Assembly (NCBI RefSeq): GCF_029633865.1
Contig: NC_079224.1
Span: forward strand, 22,959,177 to 23,023,176
Reading direction: 5' to 3'
Source of the DNA: Lampris incognitus
Lineage: Eukaryota > Chordata > Actinopteri > Lampriformes > Lampridae
DNA: 64,000 nt
This document shows, in pieces, positions 1 to 12,664 of the stretch. A model generated the notes under the pieces. That model was not told the DNA's origin, made no database searches, and saw only the letters and a program-made list of their open reading frames with translations. A program made the position numbers and the translations under genes. How positions within the stretch are numbered: the first letter of the stretch is position 1; each line of letters begins with the position of its first letter.

Positions 1-454
1 ACCCCAGTTCTTTCTTCACTGAAGTGTCGCTGTCCGTTCCAGTGTGTGCATTGTGTTTCCAGTCCCAGCCTCACTGCAGGGGGAATCGTACACAGTGGGT
101 TAATCAATAACGGTTGTGTCTGGTAGCAAACCCCCTGCAGGTGTGCTGTTGATGTTGCAGAGCCACTCCAGGCTCTCTGCCTGGAGCAGAAACAAACAAA
201 AAAACCACACCCCACGGCCACAATGTAGCAAAACTGAAATTTCAGCAACGTGCTCAGGTCAAACTCAGTGTGTGCATGTGTACATACACATATCTGCATG
301 TATGCCTGCTTGTGTGTGTGTGACCAACCATGTGTGTGGTTGTGTAAATGGAGATGTCTGTCTCTTTGTCTCCTTGTCTGTCTGTGTGGGTGTAGCTGTA
401 ATGACTCTGCAGCTCAACACAACATGTCCCAGGATATCAATGCCAACCCCCCAC

Positions 455-458
<4 letters not shown>

Positions 459-492
<34 letters not shown>
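459..492 (+). repeat. (CA)n microsatellite next to the Eph exon acceptor
   Basis: About 17 CA units end roughly 40 bp before the 3' splice site of the exon at 533. Intronic CA repeats close to splice sites can act as hnRNP L binding sites; a role here is inference. Confidence 0.9.
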
Positions 493-493
<1 letters not shown>

Positions 494-532
494 GAAGTAA
501 AACGCAAACTGCCCCCCTCTGTGTCTGAGCAG

Positions 533-682
533 GGAGGAAAGATCCCTATCCGATGGACGGCACCGGAGGCCATTGCCTTCAGGAAGTTTACGTCCGCCAG
601 TGATGTGTGGAGCTATGGCATCGTCATGTGGGAGGTGGTTTCCTATGGAGAGAGGCCATACTGGGACATGAGCAACCAGGAT
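533..682 (+). CDS. ephb3: Eph receptor kinase-domain exon (EPHB3-type), internal exon
   Basis: This exon encodes 50 residues of an Eph receptor tyrosine kinase, a membrane receptor for ephrins that phosphorylates tyrosines in cell-contact signalling. It begins [19 protein letters not shown], containing the APE motif of kinase subdomain VIII, and continues with [12 protein letters not shown] (subdomain IX) and ends in MSNQD. The acceptor is ctgagcag/GG and the donor GAT/gtgagt, giving exactly 150 nt, the usual size of this Eph exon. Earlier exons (ectodomain, membrane segment, start of the kinase) lie left of the window. A (CA)n tract ends about 40 bp before the acceptor. The Eph assignment is very sure. 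The EPHB3 subtype rests mainly on the next exon, and the fish a/b paralogue cannot be told. Confidence 0.95.
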
Positions 683-955
683 GTGAGTTAATTCCCTGTT
701 CACCAGACAGACAGACTTATAGACAAGCAATGACAAGACACAACGGACAGACATGGCGCACAAACATACTGACACAAACATACTGACATGTTGTACCCAC
801 ACACAAACACAAGCAGCAGCAGACTTAAACATTCATAAACACACCCAGACAGACCTCTGTGTCTAAGCTAGGGGCTGACAGAGATTTCCTCCTGAGCCAA
901 ACTGTAGATTTTCAGACTGCCAGGCTTGTTTTTTATGCATGTCCACCCTGTAGGT

Positions 956-1388
956 CCCCCCCCCTTTTCTCTCCAATTGTATCCGACCAATTACCCCACT
1001 CTTCCAAGCCATCCCAGTCACTGCTCCACCCCCTCTGCCAGTCCGGGGAGGGCTGCAAAGTACCACATGCCTCCTCTGATACACGTGGAGTCGCCAGCTA
1101 CTTCTTTTCACCTGACATTGAGGAGTTTCACCAGGGGGATGTGGCGCATGGGAGGATCACGTTACCTCCCCCAGTTCCCCCTCCCCCCCAGAACAGGCGC
1201 CCCGACCAACCAGAGGTGCTAGTGCAGCGACCAGGACACATACCCACATCCTGATTCCCACCTGCAGACACGGCCAATTGTGTCTGTAGGGACGCCCGAC
1301 CAGGCCAGAGGTAACACGGGGATTCAAACCAGCAATCCCCGTGTTGGTAGGGAATAGGAATAGACTGCCTCTCTGCCCAGACATGCGC
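956..1388 (-). repeat. tRNA-derived SINE (SINE-A), copy 1, with target-site duplication
   Basis: This is one of eight copies in the window of a roughly 430-bp family. Read on the minus strand it has a tRNA-like head with a B-box (GGTTCGAATCC in good copies, here degenerate), a body with GTGTCTGCAGGTGGGAA and CACTAGCGCC, and an end of TAATTGG..ACAATTGGAGAGAAAAG. It is flanked by ccctgtaggt at 946-955 and 1389-1398, a 10-bp target-site duplication (outer bases may be shared with the element). It lies in an Eph intron. I do not assign a published family name. Confidence 0.88.
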
Positions 1389-2377
1389 CCCTGTAGGTGC
1401 TTTTAGTCCAGCTGTTTACCTGTGTTTTTATTTTTTACTTAACCTGCTCTGTATAAACCAATACTGTACGGAGCTCACACAATAATATATACACGGATAC
1501 ACACACACAAATACACAGAAACACAGGCTTGGGGGGGGCTTTTTGTTTATTTATTTATTTATTTATTTTAACATATGTTGTTAGCTGAAGGCTATTTCCA
1601 AACCACAGACGTTGTGACAACAGCAGTGACTTTGTTGAAGAGAAAGAAGTCTCGGCTCCTCCTTACCTAGCACAGTATAAAGCCAGTATGGGTACTTCCA
1701 TTTCACTCCCCATGGAGCATCCTCGCCGTATTGCACGCCAAATGACAGTTGCAATGCTGATGGCAATAAAGCAAAGGAGCTGGAATAAAATAATGCCAGT
1801 ATCACACGCGTAGAGTCTCGCCAACCGCATTCACGAGCTGCCGTGAATGAAGCAAAGTACCTGTCTTTTATTGTTCCCAAGGTCCTTTGTGCCGTAGTCA
1901 TTGTTTAATGAGCAATAGAGCCGACAAACGACGACCATAAACAGGTGCATGCAGAATAAAAGTGTACCGTGAGAATCAAAGAATGAGCAGCACGTGAAGA
2001 TGAACGCTGCCAGTATGATTTATCGTTTCCCTAATGGCCGTTTCCTCGGTTGCAATGAGTCAAAACTCTCACACGACGTATGGATGGATGATAACGCACT
2101 TCTGTGAATTGTCTGAGAGCGCAAGCATATGCCAGGGAAAATTGAATCCACAAGCAAAGATTTCACGCATCCTCCCGTCAGCTCTTGTTTGATATCAACA
2201 AGAGGGTGTGTGGGGGTGATTTCCACTGGGGGGAATCCATGTTAAAATGCATGCACTGCACGTTGCTGTAATGTACTTTGGATTAAAAGTACCCCATAAC
2301 ATACTGTATGGGAAGCCCTGGCTTATGAAGATGAGGTTTAGAGTACTTCTATTAGCAGTGTCTATATATATATATAT

Positions 2378-2794
2378 CCCCCCCTCCTTTTCTCCCCAAT
2401 TGTATCCAGCCAATTACCCCACTCGTCCGAGCTGTCCCGGTCACTGCTCCAGCCCCTCTTCCAATCCAGGGAGGGCTGCAGACTACCACATGCCTCCTCC
2501 GATACATGTGGAGTCGCCAGCTGCTTCTTTTCACCTGACAGTGAGGAGTTTCACCAGGGGGACATGGCATGTGGGAGGATCACGCTATTCCCCCAGTCCC
2601 CCCTCTGCCCTGAACAGGTGCCCCGAGCAACCAGAGGAGGCGCTAGTGCAGCAACCAGGACACATACCCACATCTGGCTTTGCACCCGCAGACACGGCCA
2701 ATTGTGTCTGTAGGGACGCCCGACCAAGTTGGAGGTAACGCGGGGATTCGAACCGGCGATCTCCGTGTTGGTAGGGAATGCCACCCGACACCCC
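2378..2794 (-). repeat. tRNA-derived SINE (SINE-A), copy 2
   Basis: Nearly full-length minus-strand copy in the same Eph intron as copy 1, with a clear B-box (ggggattcgaaccgg in plus orientation, 2742-2756). It is preceded by a short (TA)n. No convincing target-site duplication was found. Confidence 0.85.
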
Positions 2795-3015
2795 TAGATG
2801 AGAAAAATTCTCGTGACACTACCCAAGTATATAATATTTAAAAAAAGTCTTGAAATCAATAATCTTTATCAAGTAATCCTTCAATCCATTAGGGACAACA
2901 TGTGAAACATGCACAATAAGTAGAGCAGAAATGTGGAAATTACTATTTGAATGCATGACACGGAGACTTTTTGCATTTAAGACTGATTAGATGACGGCTT
3001 TGCTCGTCTTGTCAG

Positions 3016-3209
3016 GTGATGACGGCAGTGGAGCAGGACTACAGGCTGCCCCCACCCATGGACTGTCCCATGGTGCTCCACCAGCTGATGCTGGAGTGCT
3101 GGGTGAAGGAGCGAAACTTAAGGCCCAAGTTCTGTCGCATCGTAGGCACCCTGGACAAGCTGCTCCGCAACGCTGCCAGCCTCAAGATGGTCACCAGCAC
3201 CTACTCGGG
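3016..3209 (+). CDS. ephb3: Eph receptor kinase C-lobe exon (EPHB3-type)
   Basis: The exon encodes the end of the kinase domain: [18 protein letters not shown], then [19 protein letters not shown] and [12 protein letters not shown]. The acceptor is cttgtcag/GTG and the donor TCGGG/gtgagt. Its 194 nt is the canonical length for this Eph exon. It joins the upstream exon in phase 0 (NQD/V) and ends with two bases of a glycine codon. Among Eph paralogues the combination [16 protein letters not shown]-(K/R)-(E/D)-RNLRPKF and [11 protein letters not shown] fits EPHB3 best from what I know of the family. It is less like EPHB1 and EPHB2, which have CWQK. The normal next exon (start of the SAM domain) is not found in the following intron. 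Confidence 0.93.
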
Positions 3210-4118
3210 GTGAGTGGACGCTCAGAAATGCTTTCTATCTCACTCATGTTTAGTTTTTGTTTTTTTCACCCTGTTTGTGTGTGTGTGGGGGTGGGGGGGG
3301 GTGAGAGGAGAGATGACTGTTGTAGTTTTTTACGGAATAGGACACTGACATTGTTGACACTAAGAGTAGCCCTGGCTAATGGCTAATCTTAATGGTTGGC
3401 GATGTTCAGAGTGACCGTCTTGCATGATGCTGCTTGTTGGCCTTGCACTGATGAGATATTTATATTCTTTTTTTTTAATGCAGATCATATTTGATGCTTT
3501 TAGAGAGGCCTAGTGAAAAAGTACCAACCACGTCGGAGCAACTCTAAATAAGCAAACTTCCATTTCTTATGCTCAAGGTGCACATTTTTACAAACATGTT
3601 TGATGTGTATTTTATAACTTCATCATCCACACAACAATATAATTGGGTTAGAAGGAAGGCTCCAGCTCCAAAGTGATGTATAATGCACAAAAGCAGGCGA
3701 CTCCAACTGTGCAAGAGGTTCCAATTTTCCCATCGAAACAAAAGGTAGAATTCATACATAGAGCATCCGGGTCCTCTGCCAGCTCCTTGGCTCACAGTTT
3801 AACTACAATTATGCCCCAAGGGCAATTCCTATGCCAAGACTGGAGCTCAGTGAAGCTAATTGCGTGTGGAAACGCGACGGCTGACCTAGGTTTAATTCCC
3901 TGTACACTTGGCTGGATCCGGAAAGTAGGTGATAGGACACACAGCAGCCAGAGTTGCTGATGTGTAAAAGCAGGGGGTGATGGAGTGTAAGTAATAAGCG
4001 AGATTGAGGAGAAGCTAAAAGAGAGGAATGTGTTTAATTAGGTTGCTAATGAGCTTTTTAGTGCATCAGGGGAGGGCACACCCTGTACTCAGATGGACAA
4101 GTGGGAGCGAGGGTGTTC

Positions 4119-4121
<3 letters not shown>

Positions 4122-4202
<81 letters not shown>
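4122..4202 (+). repeat. (GT)n microsatellite, about 40 units
   Basis: Pure GT dinucleotide tract in the last Eph intron, followed by an interrupted GT-rich tail to about 4280. The apparent Cys-Val ORFs here are artefacts of the repeat. Confidence 0.98.
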
Positions 4203-4204
<2 letters not shown>

Positions 4205-4382
4205 TTGTGCATATACAAATGCACATGTTGGTGCCTGTGCACTTGCATGTGCATGTTTGTTTGAGTGTGTGTGTGTGCCTGCATGCAATGCTATGTGTCC
4301 TTGTATGTGGCTGATGTGCAAATGATTAATTTATGGCCTCATCTCTATGCGACAGCATGGATGGATGGAGGAAGAGGAGAAA

Positions 4383-4539
<157 letters not shown>

Positions 4540-5241
4540 CATGTCAACAGTGCATTATTTGCTGTGTGTCTCCCAAGCAGACGTTTGTGTTTTTGTGGGT
4601 GCAGAGCTGTGGTTTTCGATGTAGTGTACACATGTGTATTCCTGCCATTTCTCACCCACCACTGGATGCTCAGTGATGCTGGGGCAGATAATGGAGGAAG
4701 GAGAGGATATGAGATGCACCGATATCTCCTGGGTATCTTCAGGCAAGAGGGTCGCAAAGACAAGGACACGGGGCATAATGCAAAGGACATTGAGACACTC
4801 CAGCACTCTTGCCAAGATAGCAGAGATGAATGCTTGACTTTTATTTAAAACCCCAATATGATAAATGGAGCTAGCCAAGTGGTTGCATTTGACTTTGTAA
4901 ATACTATATAGTCTGTAGGGGGAGTCACTGTTGGCTTCATATTCCATGGTCTATGTCAGCACTTTTGCTTTTGTAGTTATTGTGTTGTATTTTATATTAA
5001 TTTATCCTCTTTATTGTCCTCTAATTCAGCTCCCCACCCGGAATTTTGAGATCTACAGACGATACGCAAACACACTCACTCATCTGCTGCACAGGTTTTG
5101 TTTCAGAAGGGTTTTTGTTTTCTGTGCGGTGTCAGATCAGAATTCCACCTATGTCCGTTGGATTGACGTGAGATGTGGCCCGTCTTTGTTGTTTAACTGG
5201 CTCTGAACCCGCAGGTGACCTGTGTGTCTCTGTGCCGGCAG

Positions 5242-5353
5242 GGACCTGCTGCAGGTCGGAGGGACGCTGCCGGGCCACCACAGGAAAAGTCCGGACACCA
5301 GTCAGGAAATCATCCGACAACAGATGAGCCAAACTCTCCCCATCCGAGTGTGA
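5242..5353 (+). CDS. ephb3: Eph receptor terminal exon: SAM-domain end and PDZ ligand
   Basis: After the acceptor gtgccggcag the exon supplies one base completing a codon and then 36 residues and TGA. It starts DLLQVGGTLPGH, matching the DLLR-IGVTLAGH segment at the end of Eph SAM domains. It ends SQTLPIRV, matching the QTLPVQV tail of EPHB3 with a C-terminal hydrophobic-x-valine PDZ-binding motif. The middle (HRKSPDTSQEIIRQQ) is more diverged than usual; most Eph proteins have a GHQKKI-type sequence here. The exon starts in the phase left open by the exon ending at 3209, so the two could be spliced directly. Whether a SAM-start exon lies between them is the open question (see findings). Confidence 0.88.
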
Positions 5354-6370
5354 GCCAACTTAAAGCAAGCTAAGAAGCAAACCACAGCATTTTGAATATA
5401 AACTACCTACAAACTCTTATATGGAGAGCCAGATGTATTAAAAAAAAAGAAAAAAAAGAAAAAAGGAGTTTCCTGCTACAGAGAAAAGCCTTTTGGATAT
5501 TTCTTTTGGCGAGCACATGGAGATTTTATTGTCTGGGGAAAGAGAACTTGCCATTGAAGTGTGTGTGTTCATTATTTGACAGTTGTGGATTTGTGAAGTC
5601 CCTCTTGCCCCTCCTCAGGTTGTGTTTGCATGTCTGCATGTGTTTTCTGCTGGTTTGGAAGAAACTCTTCCCTAGTAATATCACCCCCCCCCACCCTTCC
5701 CCCTTACTTACCCGTTCGCTTTGACCGTGAATGGGAGAGACCATCTCAGAGATGATAGACCTCAGCGTCTGGTATTGAACAGCAGCGCCGAGAGCACAGG
5801 GACTCCTGCTGGACATGTCCGACCAAGAGAAGGAAACATCTGATGGCTTGTGCTTCAGAACCAGCTCTGCTCTTTCTTTTGCCGTTTTGCTTTTTAGAGG
5901 AAAGAAAAAAACAAAACAAAAACGAATGAACAAAGAGAAAAAAACTGTTTATCCATTCCCTTTTTAATGTTGTCTTCCATATATTCCTTATATCGTACGG
6001 TTTCTCTGCCTACTCTGCTTAACTGGGATTTTACAGAGACGTAATTGACGGGACATCGTGCAGGACACATCATGTGTATGCCAGACGACAAAAGGACAAA
6101 CATTCCACATCCCTGTGGCTTTGTTGGCATTTGCCAAATGGACATTAGGGCTATTATTTTTATTCATGTTTTTATTTCATTTGTAATGTTCTGAATGCCA
6201 TGTTACTATAATCTATTATTGCTGCGAAAGACTTCCTCTGTGTTTTAATTGACAGTTTATCAGGCCTTCTGGGTTTTTCCCCCCATAATGCTACCCCCCG
6301 CCCCCATATTGAGAAAGTAGACAGTTATGAATGAACGAGAGGGAATAATTCTGTCCAGGCAGAATAAATC
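5354..6370 (+). other. Probable 3' UTR of the Eph receptor gene
   Basis: The sequence after the TGA has no repeat signature for about 1 kb and is AT-rich. An AATAAA at 6363-6368 is a possible polyadenylation signal. The true 3' end is not determined; transcript data would be needed. Confidence 0.4.
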
Positions 6371-8690
6371 ATTCAAAACACTGAGGCGACTCTACGAAGA
6401 CTGATATCTGCCATTTTTCAAATGGTAGCTGACCGTGGTTTTTTGGTGTATAGTGGAATTACTCCGGCAGATCAATGGGAATTAAAAAGGTCACAATCAA
6501 GATGACAGCGTACGACATTTATAATGACCTGACCTACAAACATTAATGTAGTGCAAATCATTCACTGCTTAATTTTGCGCTCAACATTTTTTTTTTGCAA
6601 AACGCCAACTCTCAGTGCAGTATCTATTTAAAAAGACTGCCTGTGTATGTACACATACATACATATATATATATATTATATATATATTTCTGTGAGACCA
6701 ATCTGCCCTTCGCTCACAACTATTCGACCTGACTTCGGCCTCATCCATGACCCTTATTGTTTATATGCTTGTTTGTTTATTGCTGAGAAGCAAGCAAATG
6801 GAAAATTACGGTTTAATGGTCATTGCAAAGATACAAATGACACGCCACAATGAAAGAAAAAAATGTGTGTCCATTAAAGCAGACCCCTTTTTTTCTTTTT
6901 TTCCTGTGCAATTAAAATTGTATTAAGTTGTAAAACGATAAAGTAAACTAGAACAAAAAATAAGCGGCTTTCTTTCAATATTTTTACGATAATTATATGC
7001 AAATAAATTATTAAACCGATATGTGGTATTGTCTTTGATGTCTCCATGAGTTCACCAGGCTGAATTTCCACGTCTCTTTTCCAGCCGAGGGATGAAAAAG
7101 AGGGGAATAGCCTGTGTGTTTTTTTATTTCCTCAGTCAGAATATCACAGCAGCTGTGGCTGGACTCATTAAAGTTTAAGATTTTCAAAGGCTGGTCCATA
7201 CAGCCTGCCAATTAGTGAGACCAAGGCAACCGTGTTTGGGACTTCTGCCCCTGTTGTCGGAGGCGCTTTAAGATGGCGGGGTTAAACTGGCCGCACACCA
7301 AATGTGAGGGTTGTTTGGCTTTAATCCGTCAGTCACGAGGACCCAGGACTGATGGTGTCTTGTGCTGCATCCTCTGCATCCTCTGCAGGATGGGCACGCC
7401 AGCTCAGTGCAAAAGGACATCAGGAGCATGGAGATGGAAAAACCAACATGTGTGCACAGAAAGTTATTTCGTGTACTGTTGCTGGGTTTTACATGTACAT
7501 GTGTGTGTGTGCAGATCTTTTTTTTCAATCACGTGTTTCTTTTACCTTTTCAAGTCCTACATACTTCCTTGTCTTATAATTTACTGATTAAAATTTTGTA
7601 ATCCTTCATCCCTGACCCTATCACAGCAACATTCCCTGGAAAAAAAAATCACTGCTGCCCTTTCAGGCATAATGAAAAATGACATTGAATCTACCTGAAG
7701 ATATCTCATTACCATATTACAGACTGGTAAGTGATGAAAAATTAACTGAGACAGTTCAGCCATAGATTTTAATGAGCAGCTTTGGCAGAGTTAAAAACGG
7801 AGGAGGCCGAGGCAAGCCGACATTCAATTTTGGGGCAGTTTGTTTCCTGCTTACTAGTTGCTCATCGATGACCAGACAGACGCTCAGCAACTCAATGTCA
7901 AACCGCTACGTCATTGCAGTGATCCCTATGATTACTGTGAGATTAACAACCGCTAGGCTGTTACGCTAGATGTGCATAATCACACGCCAATGTCAGCCAA
8001 AACAGGGCAGACGGGGGGGGGGGGACAAAACACAAACACTTTCCATCTCATACATCCATAACTAGACATGCACATATATACATGGACACATAGACATGAA
8101 TGTACACACATGCACACACACATAAACTTCTTAAGTGTACACGCATGAACTTGGAGATCTGGTGGATTGACAGTGATTTGTCAGATTTAGCTGTTTCTAC
8201 TCGTGTACCCCCTCTGAATGCATCCGTCAGTTCTCTTCCAAGCTCAAAGCACTCATTTGCCATCCTGTCCAAAGCAAGTTTAATGCCTCCAATTACAGGG
8301 GGTCTGCAAGCAGGCGGATTTGGAGCGAGGAGGCTTGGCAGGAGAGTTTGCTATGCATCAGGGCCTTTTAACAGAGCAGTGATTTGCTGCTGGTGGCGGC
8401 GTAGCTGCCTGTGCAGGCTTATCAATGGAAAACTACCCTCTTGGTGAAATGCACCAGTACTCTGCTGCACATCTGAAGAGAGACACCAAAATATCAGGCT
8501 TTGAACTAACCGCTCAATTCGATCTTCTGTTTCTCAAATCAGTATGAAGGAAACCCCCGCATCCATGGACCGCAAGCTCAAATGAAAATCAAAGTCTCTT
8601 CAGAAAAGATGGGGCTATGTGATGTGAGCTCCATTTTGAATCAAAAAGCATTTTAAGTCTATGAACGGTGTCATGTTGTCATGACAACCC
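6371..8690. other. No gene recognised; non-coding, low repeat content
   Basis: AT-rich unique-looking sequence with a short (AT)n near 6660-6690 and a poly-G run near 8016. ORFs up to 115 codons occur on both strands but none has a recognisable domain, codon bias or splice context. Confidence 0.6.
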
Positions 8691-9289
8691 GGGATGGAGA
8701 CATAACATTACACCTTAGGTAGTGGCACTATCAACCGGGACACGTTAATGCCCCTTGATATATGCACCCTGTCTTAATGACTGTGGACCTGTTGCGTTGA
8801 CCTCGGTGATAATGAAATGCTTTGAAAAATTAGTTAAGATGCACATAAATCTCAACATTCCTGCCAACCTTGAGCCGCTACAGTTCGCTTATCAGTATAG
8901 ATGTGTGGAAGATGCTGTGTTATTGGCTCCGCATACTGTGTTAAAACACCGTGAAGGAGAAAAACACCTATGTCAGAATGTTGTTTATTGACTATAGCAC
9001 TGCGTTTAATACCTTTGTACCATCTAAATCCGTGTTAAAGTTTAGGGATCTTGGTCTTTGTAATTCTGTATGTGGTTATATGACTTTCGGAAAGGCAAAC
9101 CTCAGGCAGTGAGAGCAGATACCAGCAACTCATCTACCATAGTTCTGCACACAGGAGCACCGCAGGGTTGTTGACTTAGTCCCTTACTCTACAGTCTGTT
9201 CACACATGACTGTGTTGCCAAATATCCTAACAGTACAGTGAAATTTGCAAATGACACCACAGTAATTGGACTGATAAATAACAACAGTG

Positions 9290-9739
9290 GGACATCTGGG
9301 TAGTGTGGCGATCTATTCCGTTGCCTACCAACACGGGGATCGTCAGTTCAAATCCTCGTGTTACCTCCGGCTTGGTCAGGCGTCCCTACAGACACAATTG
9401 GCCGTGTCTGCAGGTGGGAAGCCGGATGTGGGTATGTGTCCTGGTCGCTGCACTAGCGCCTCTCTGGTTGGTCGGGGCGCCTGTTCGGGGTGGAGGGGGA
9501 ACTGGGGGGAATAGCTTGATCCTCCCACACGCTACGTCCCCCTGGTGAAACTCCTCACTGTCAGGTGAAAAGAAGCGGTTGACAACTCCACATGTATCTG
9601 AGGAGGCATGTGGTAGTCTGCAGCCCTCCCCGGATCGGCAGAGGGGGTGGAGCAGTGACCGGCGCGGCTCGGGAAGAGAGGGGTAATTGGCCGGATACAA
9701 TTTGGGAGAAAAAGGGAGGGAGAAAATTCAACAAAAAAA
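9290..9739 (+). repeat. SINE-A copy 3 inserted in the LINE
   Basis: Plus-strand, near full-length. It is flanked by aacagtg at 9283-9289 and 9740-9746, a target-site duplication. LINE reverse-transcriptase sequence stops on the left and resumes on the right, so the SINE is younger than the LINE. Confidence 0.88.
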
Positions 9740-9989
9740 AACAGTGAAGATGCCAGTAGGAAGGAGGTGAGGAACCTATCCATATGGTGTCACGAGTTCA
9801 ACCTCCCTAAATGTTGAGAAAACAAAAGAGATAATAGTGGATTTTAGGAAGTCCAAAACAGTTCAGACACCAGTTTACGTCAACAATGTCCCTGTTGAAA
9901 ATGTGAAGAACTTCAGATTTTTAGCCATTCAGATCTCAGACTCCCTCTCCTGGTCTGTAAACACCAGTTGTGTCATTAAGAAGGCACAA

Positions 9990-10440
9990 CAGAATCCAAA
10001 TCCGGTTTATTGGCCATATAGGTTTGCATACAAATGGAATTTGACTCGGGTTTCATGGTTCTCTCAGTGTACTTAACATAGAATAACAACACTACAACAC
10101 AACAATCTTCAATATACACAAGGATTGACTTATTCGGGCGAAATAAGAGGTGGGTAAAGTGCAATGGTGCAGAGAATATATCAGAGATGCTGGAATAGAT
10201 GTTAGCAGGTTACTTACATACATGCCTGAGTTAGACGGACATGACAGAGTGTACCAGTATATGTACAATGTATAGTATAGTGCAGTATATACAAAATGGT
10301 TGGATTTATTTGACAGTGTTAAGCGTTCATTTGAATGACAACCTGCAGAAAGAAACTGTTTTTATATCTGGTTGTTTTGGGGTACCGTGCTCTGTAGCGC
10401 CTACCAGAGGGGAGGAGTTGGAACAGATTGTGACCAAGGT
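9990..10440 (+). repeat. Unclassified interspersed repeat inside the LINE
   Basis: It starts tttattggccatatagg and later has gtgcaatggtgcagag, and near 10380 ggggtaccgtgctctgtag, then accagaggggaggag. LINE homology is absent over this stretch and resumes after 10755. It reads like a widespread fish repeat but I could not name it or define its ends. Confidence 0.5.
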
Positions 10441-10450
10441 GTAAATGGTA

Positions 10451-10731
10451 AAGAAATGATAAATGGACTGCGTTTATATAGTGCTTTTCTAATCTACCGA
10501 CCACTCAAAGTGCTTTACAGTGTACGCCTCACATTCAACCATTCACACACACATTCACACACTGATGGCGAAGGATGCCGTGCAAGGTGCCAACCTGCTC
10601 ATCAGCAGCAGTTAAGGGTTCAGTGTCTTGTTCAAGGACACTTCAACATGCTCTCCACAGAAGCCGGAAATCGAACCAGTGACCTTTTGATTACTAGACG
10701 ACCCGCTCTACTTCCTGAGCCATGCCACCCC
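10451..10731 (-). repeat. Second tRNA-derived SINE family (SINE-B)
   Basis: On the minus strand the right end reads like a tRNA: GGCTCAGGAAGTAGAGCGGG (A-box region), then ACTGGTTCGATTTCCGG (B-box). The body is the common fish sequence containing aagtgctttacagtg and cacacacattcacacactga. Only one copy is present in this window. It sits within the LINE at 8.7-11.3 kb. Confidence 0.8.
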
Positions 10732-11344
10732 GCACATGTGGTGGGTCTGCAGTGATGTTGCCTGCAGAGACTTTATTTTCTGAGATGTCTTGAAAAATTC
10801 AGGATGTTCACAAAAACCCTGGTCAATTTCTATCAGACCACCATAGAGAGTGTCCTTACTGGAAGCATACTGCTGTGGTTTGGCCACCTGGCTGAACAGG
10901 ACCACAAACAACTGAGAAGGATAGTAAAAACAGCCTCAACCATCATAGGAGCAGCGCTGCCACAGTTTCAGGACATGTACACCACCCGTTGCAGAAGAAG
11001 GCCTTAAGTATGATGGAGGACACCATCCACCCATCACATTATGGTCTGCTCTCCATCCTTCCCTCAAGACAATGCTTACAGAGCATCAGAGCTCCAACCA
11101 AGCTGCCTCAAAGACAGTTTTTACCCCCAGCCGGTCAGAATAATGACCAGTAGGCACCTTATACAACTTTAATTGATTTATCATTTTGTGGGATTTCTGA
11201 TGTATTGTTTTTGTTATTATTTATTATTTCCTTATATATAGATTTAAGGGCTGAGAGAGCCAGGTCATATGCTTCTCATTGCATTTGAAGGTACATGGTA
11301 CTTTGTATATGCATATGACAAGAAAGTGAAATTTGAACTTGAGA

Positions 11345-12515
11345 ACATAATGAAAATCTGTCATGCGTAGTTGTTTTGCATGACAAGGTTGTCAATGCGA
11401 TGCTACAGTTTCTGATCATAGTTTGCCCAAAACTTTTTAGATTAATGTACTTTACATAGTTCCCGATGCTTCAACATCCAAAAGATCTCTGCTGACTGGA
11501 TTGATCGTCATTTCGAGGACTTTCCCTGGTAATTGATGTTTTTTTCTTAATTTTCAATCAGGTTTGGAGTTTATATATATAATATGTTGCAACATCGATG
11601 CCCTTCTTAAAATCATAATTAGCAGCATAATCTGTTGGATTGCTCCGAACGTACACGTGGAGGTAAACAGACACATCGTCTAGGTCACAGACAATAATCA
11701 AACTACTTTTATTTAAATAATCATCGATTATTTGTACCCATCACCCCACAGTGTGTGAGTGTTTTTTCCATTAGTTCACACATAACTTAACCGTTTCATA
11801 ATAATGTTCAGTATTTGTTTGTGGAAGGTTTCTAGTTCACATACTTCCACTTTTAACATATTTCAGAGTGATGCACTGGAAATAACAAATGATTAATTTT
11901 TTTCCTTCTCCTTTCCAACTATATTCTTATACTCCCAACTGCTGGATTACATTTTCTTTTTCTTTTTTTTTTGTTTTGTTTTGTTTTGTTTTGTTTTGTT
12001 ACCAGAGTACTGCATTCGTGTAAATGATGACCCGTCATCTTTCAAACCTAGCATTTTATTAACAAATTTCTCTCAAGCTGTACATTGACTATCTCTTAAA
12101 GCAGCTGTGCTGTTTCCAGCAGTTCCAACACCAGTGAAAGAGATAAACGCGCAACATCTAACAGAAACACTCAATTTCCCCCTCAGACGATGTGTTCACA
12201 CTTAATTTAAACTTCGGCAACACTGATACAAGCGCAGACAGACAGACGCATGTATGCACGGGCGCACACACATACTCATGCATACACACATGCACACCCG
12301 CATGCACACATGCACACATACACTGGTAACCATCTGTCTGACATTTATCTTGTTTAGCACAATGCTTTCCAAATTTCTCTCACCTCCCACTTTCTCTGTC
12401 ATGAATGTCGTCGGTGTTTGAAGGATGATTAGCATGCTAATCAGAATGCTGATTAACATGACAGTGCACTTTGTGCTCGCTTAGGCATCTAACCCCTCCA
12501 CAATGGAAAGATCAG
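11345..12515. other. No gene recognised; AT-rich with a (TTTTG)n run
   Basis: A (TTTTG)n tract lies at about 11970-12000, and a CA-rich imperfect stretch at 12255-12320. No coding signature was seen. Confidence 0.6.
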
Positions 12516-12517
12516 CG

Positions 12518-12625
<108 letters not shown>

Positions 12626-12664
12626 TCCATTAAAAGGCCTCTCGTACCACACCACTGATTAGCG

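Larger units (their letters stand above)
8700..11340 (+). mobile_element. Decayed LINE reverse transcriptase, split by three insertions
   Basis: Conceptual translation in shifting frames gives non-LTR reverse transcriptase pieces: LEPLQFAYQ (about 8870), TGAPQGC followed by a stop and LSPLLYSLFTHD (about 9150-9210), KFANDTTVIGL (about 9243; the usual ADD box reads AND). Pieces continue with KEIIVDFRKSKT (about 9828) and IESVLTGSILLWFGH near 10840-10890. It ends in an AT-rich 3' tail near 11340. Stops and frameshifts are frequent, so it is dead. It is interrupted by a SINE-A copy (9290-9739), an unclassified repeat (about 9990-10440) and another SINE (10451-10731). It resembles the L2/CR1-like LINEs of fish; the clade is not certain. 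Confidence 0.82.

Noticed and set aside
1581..1901. 106-codon minus-strand ORF in an Eph intron
   Set aside because: No recognisable domain, no splice context, and surrounded by SINEs; likely chance.
4028..4325. Cys/Val- and Thr/His-rich ORFs over CA/GT tracts
   Set aside because: Translation of simple repeats in all frames; the same occurs at 12.5, 14.4, 32.7, 50.4, 59.7 and 61.8 kb.
4634..5206. Search for the missing SAM exon in ORFs at 4634-4837 and 4931-5206
   Set aside because: Neither frame shows the DWL..I....Y...F...G pattern of Eph SAM domains or suitable splice sites.
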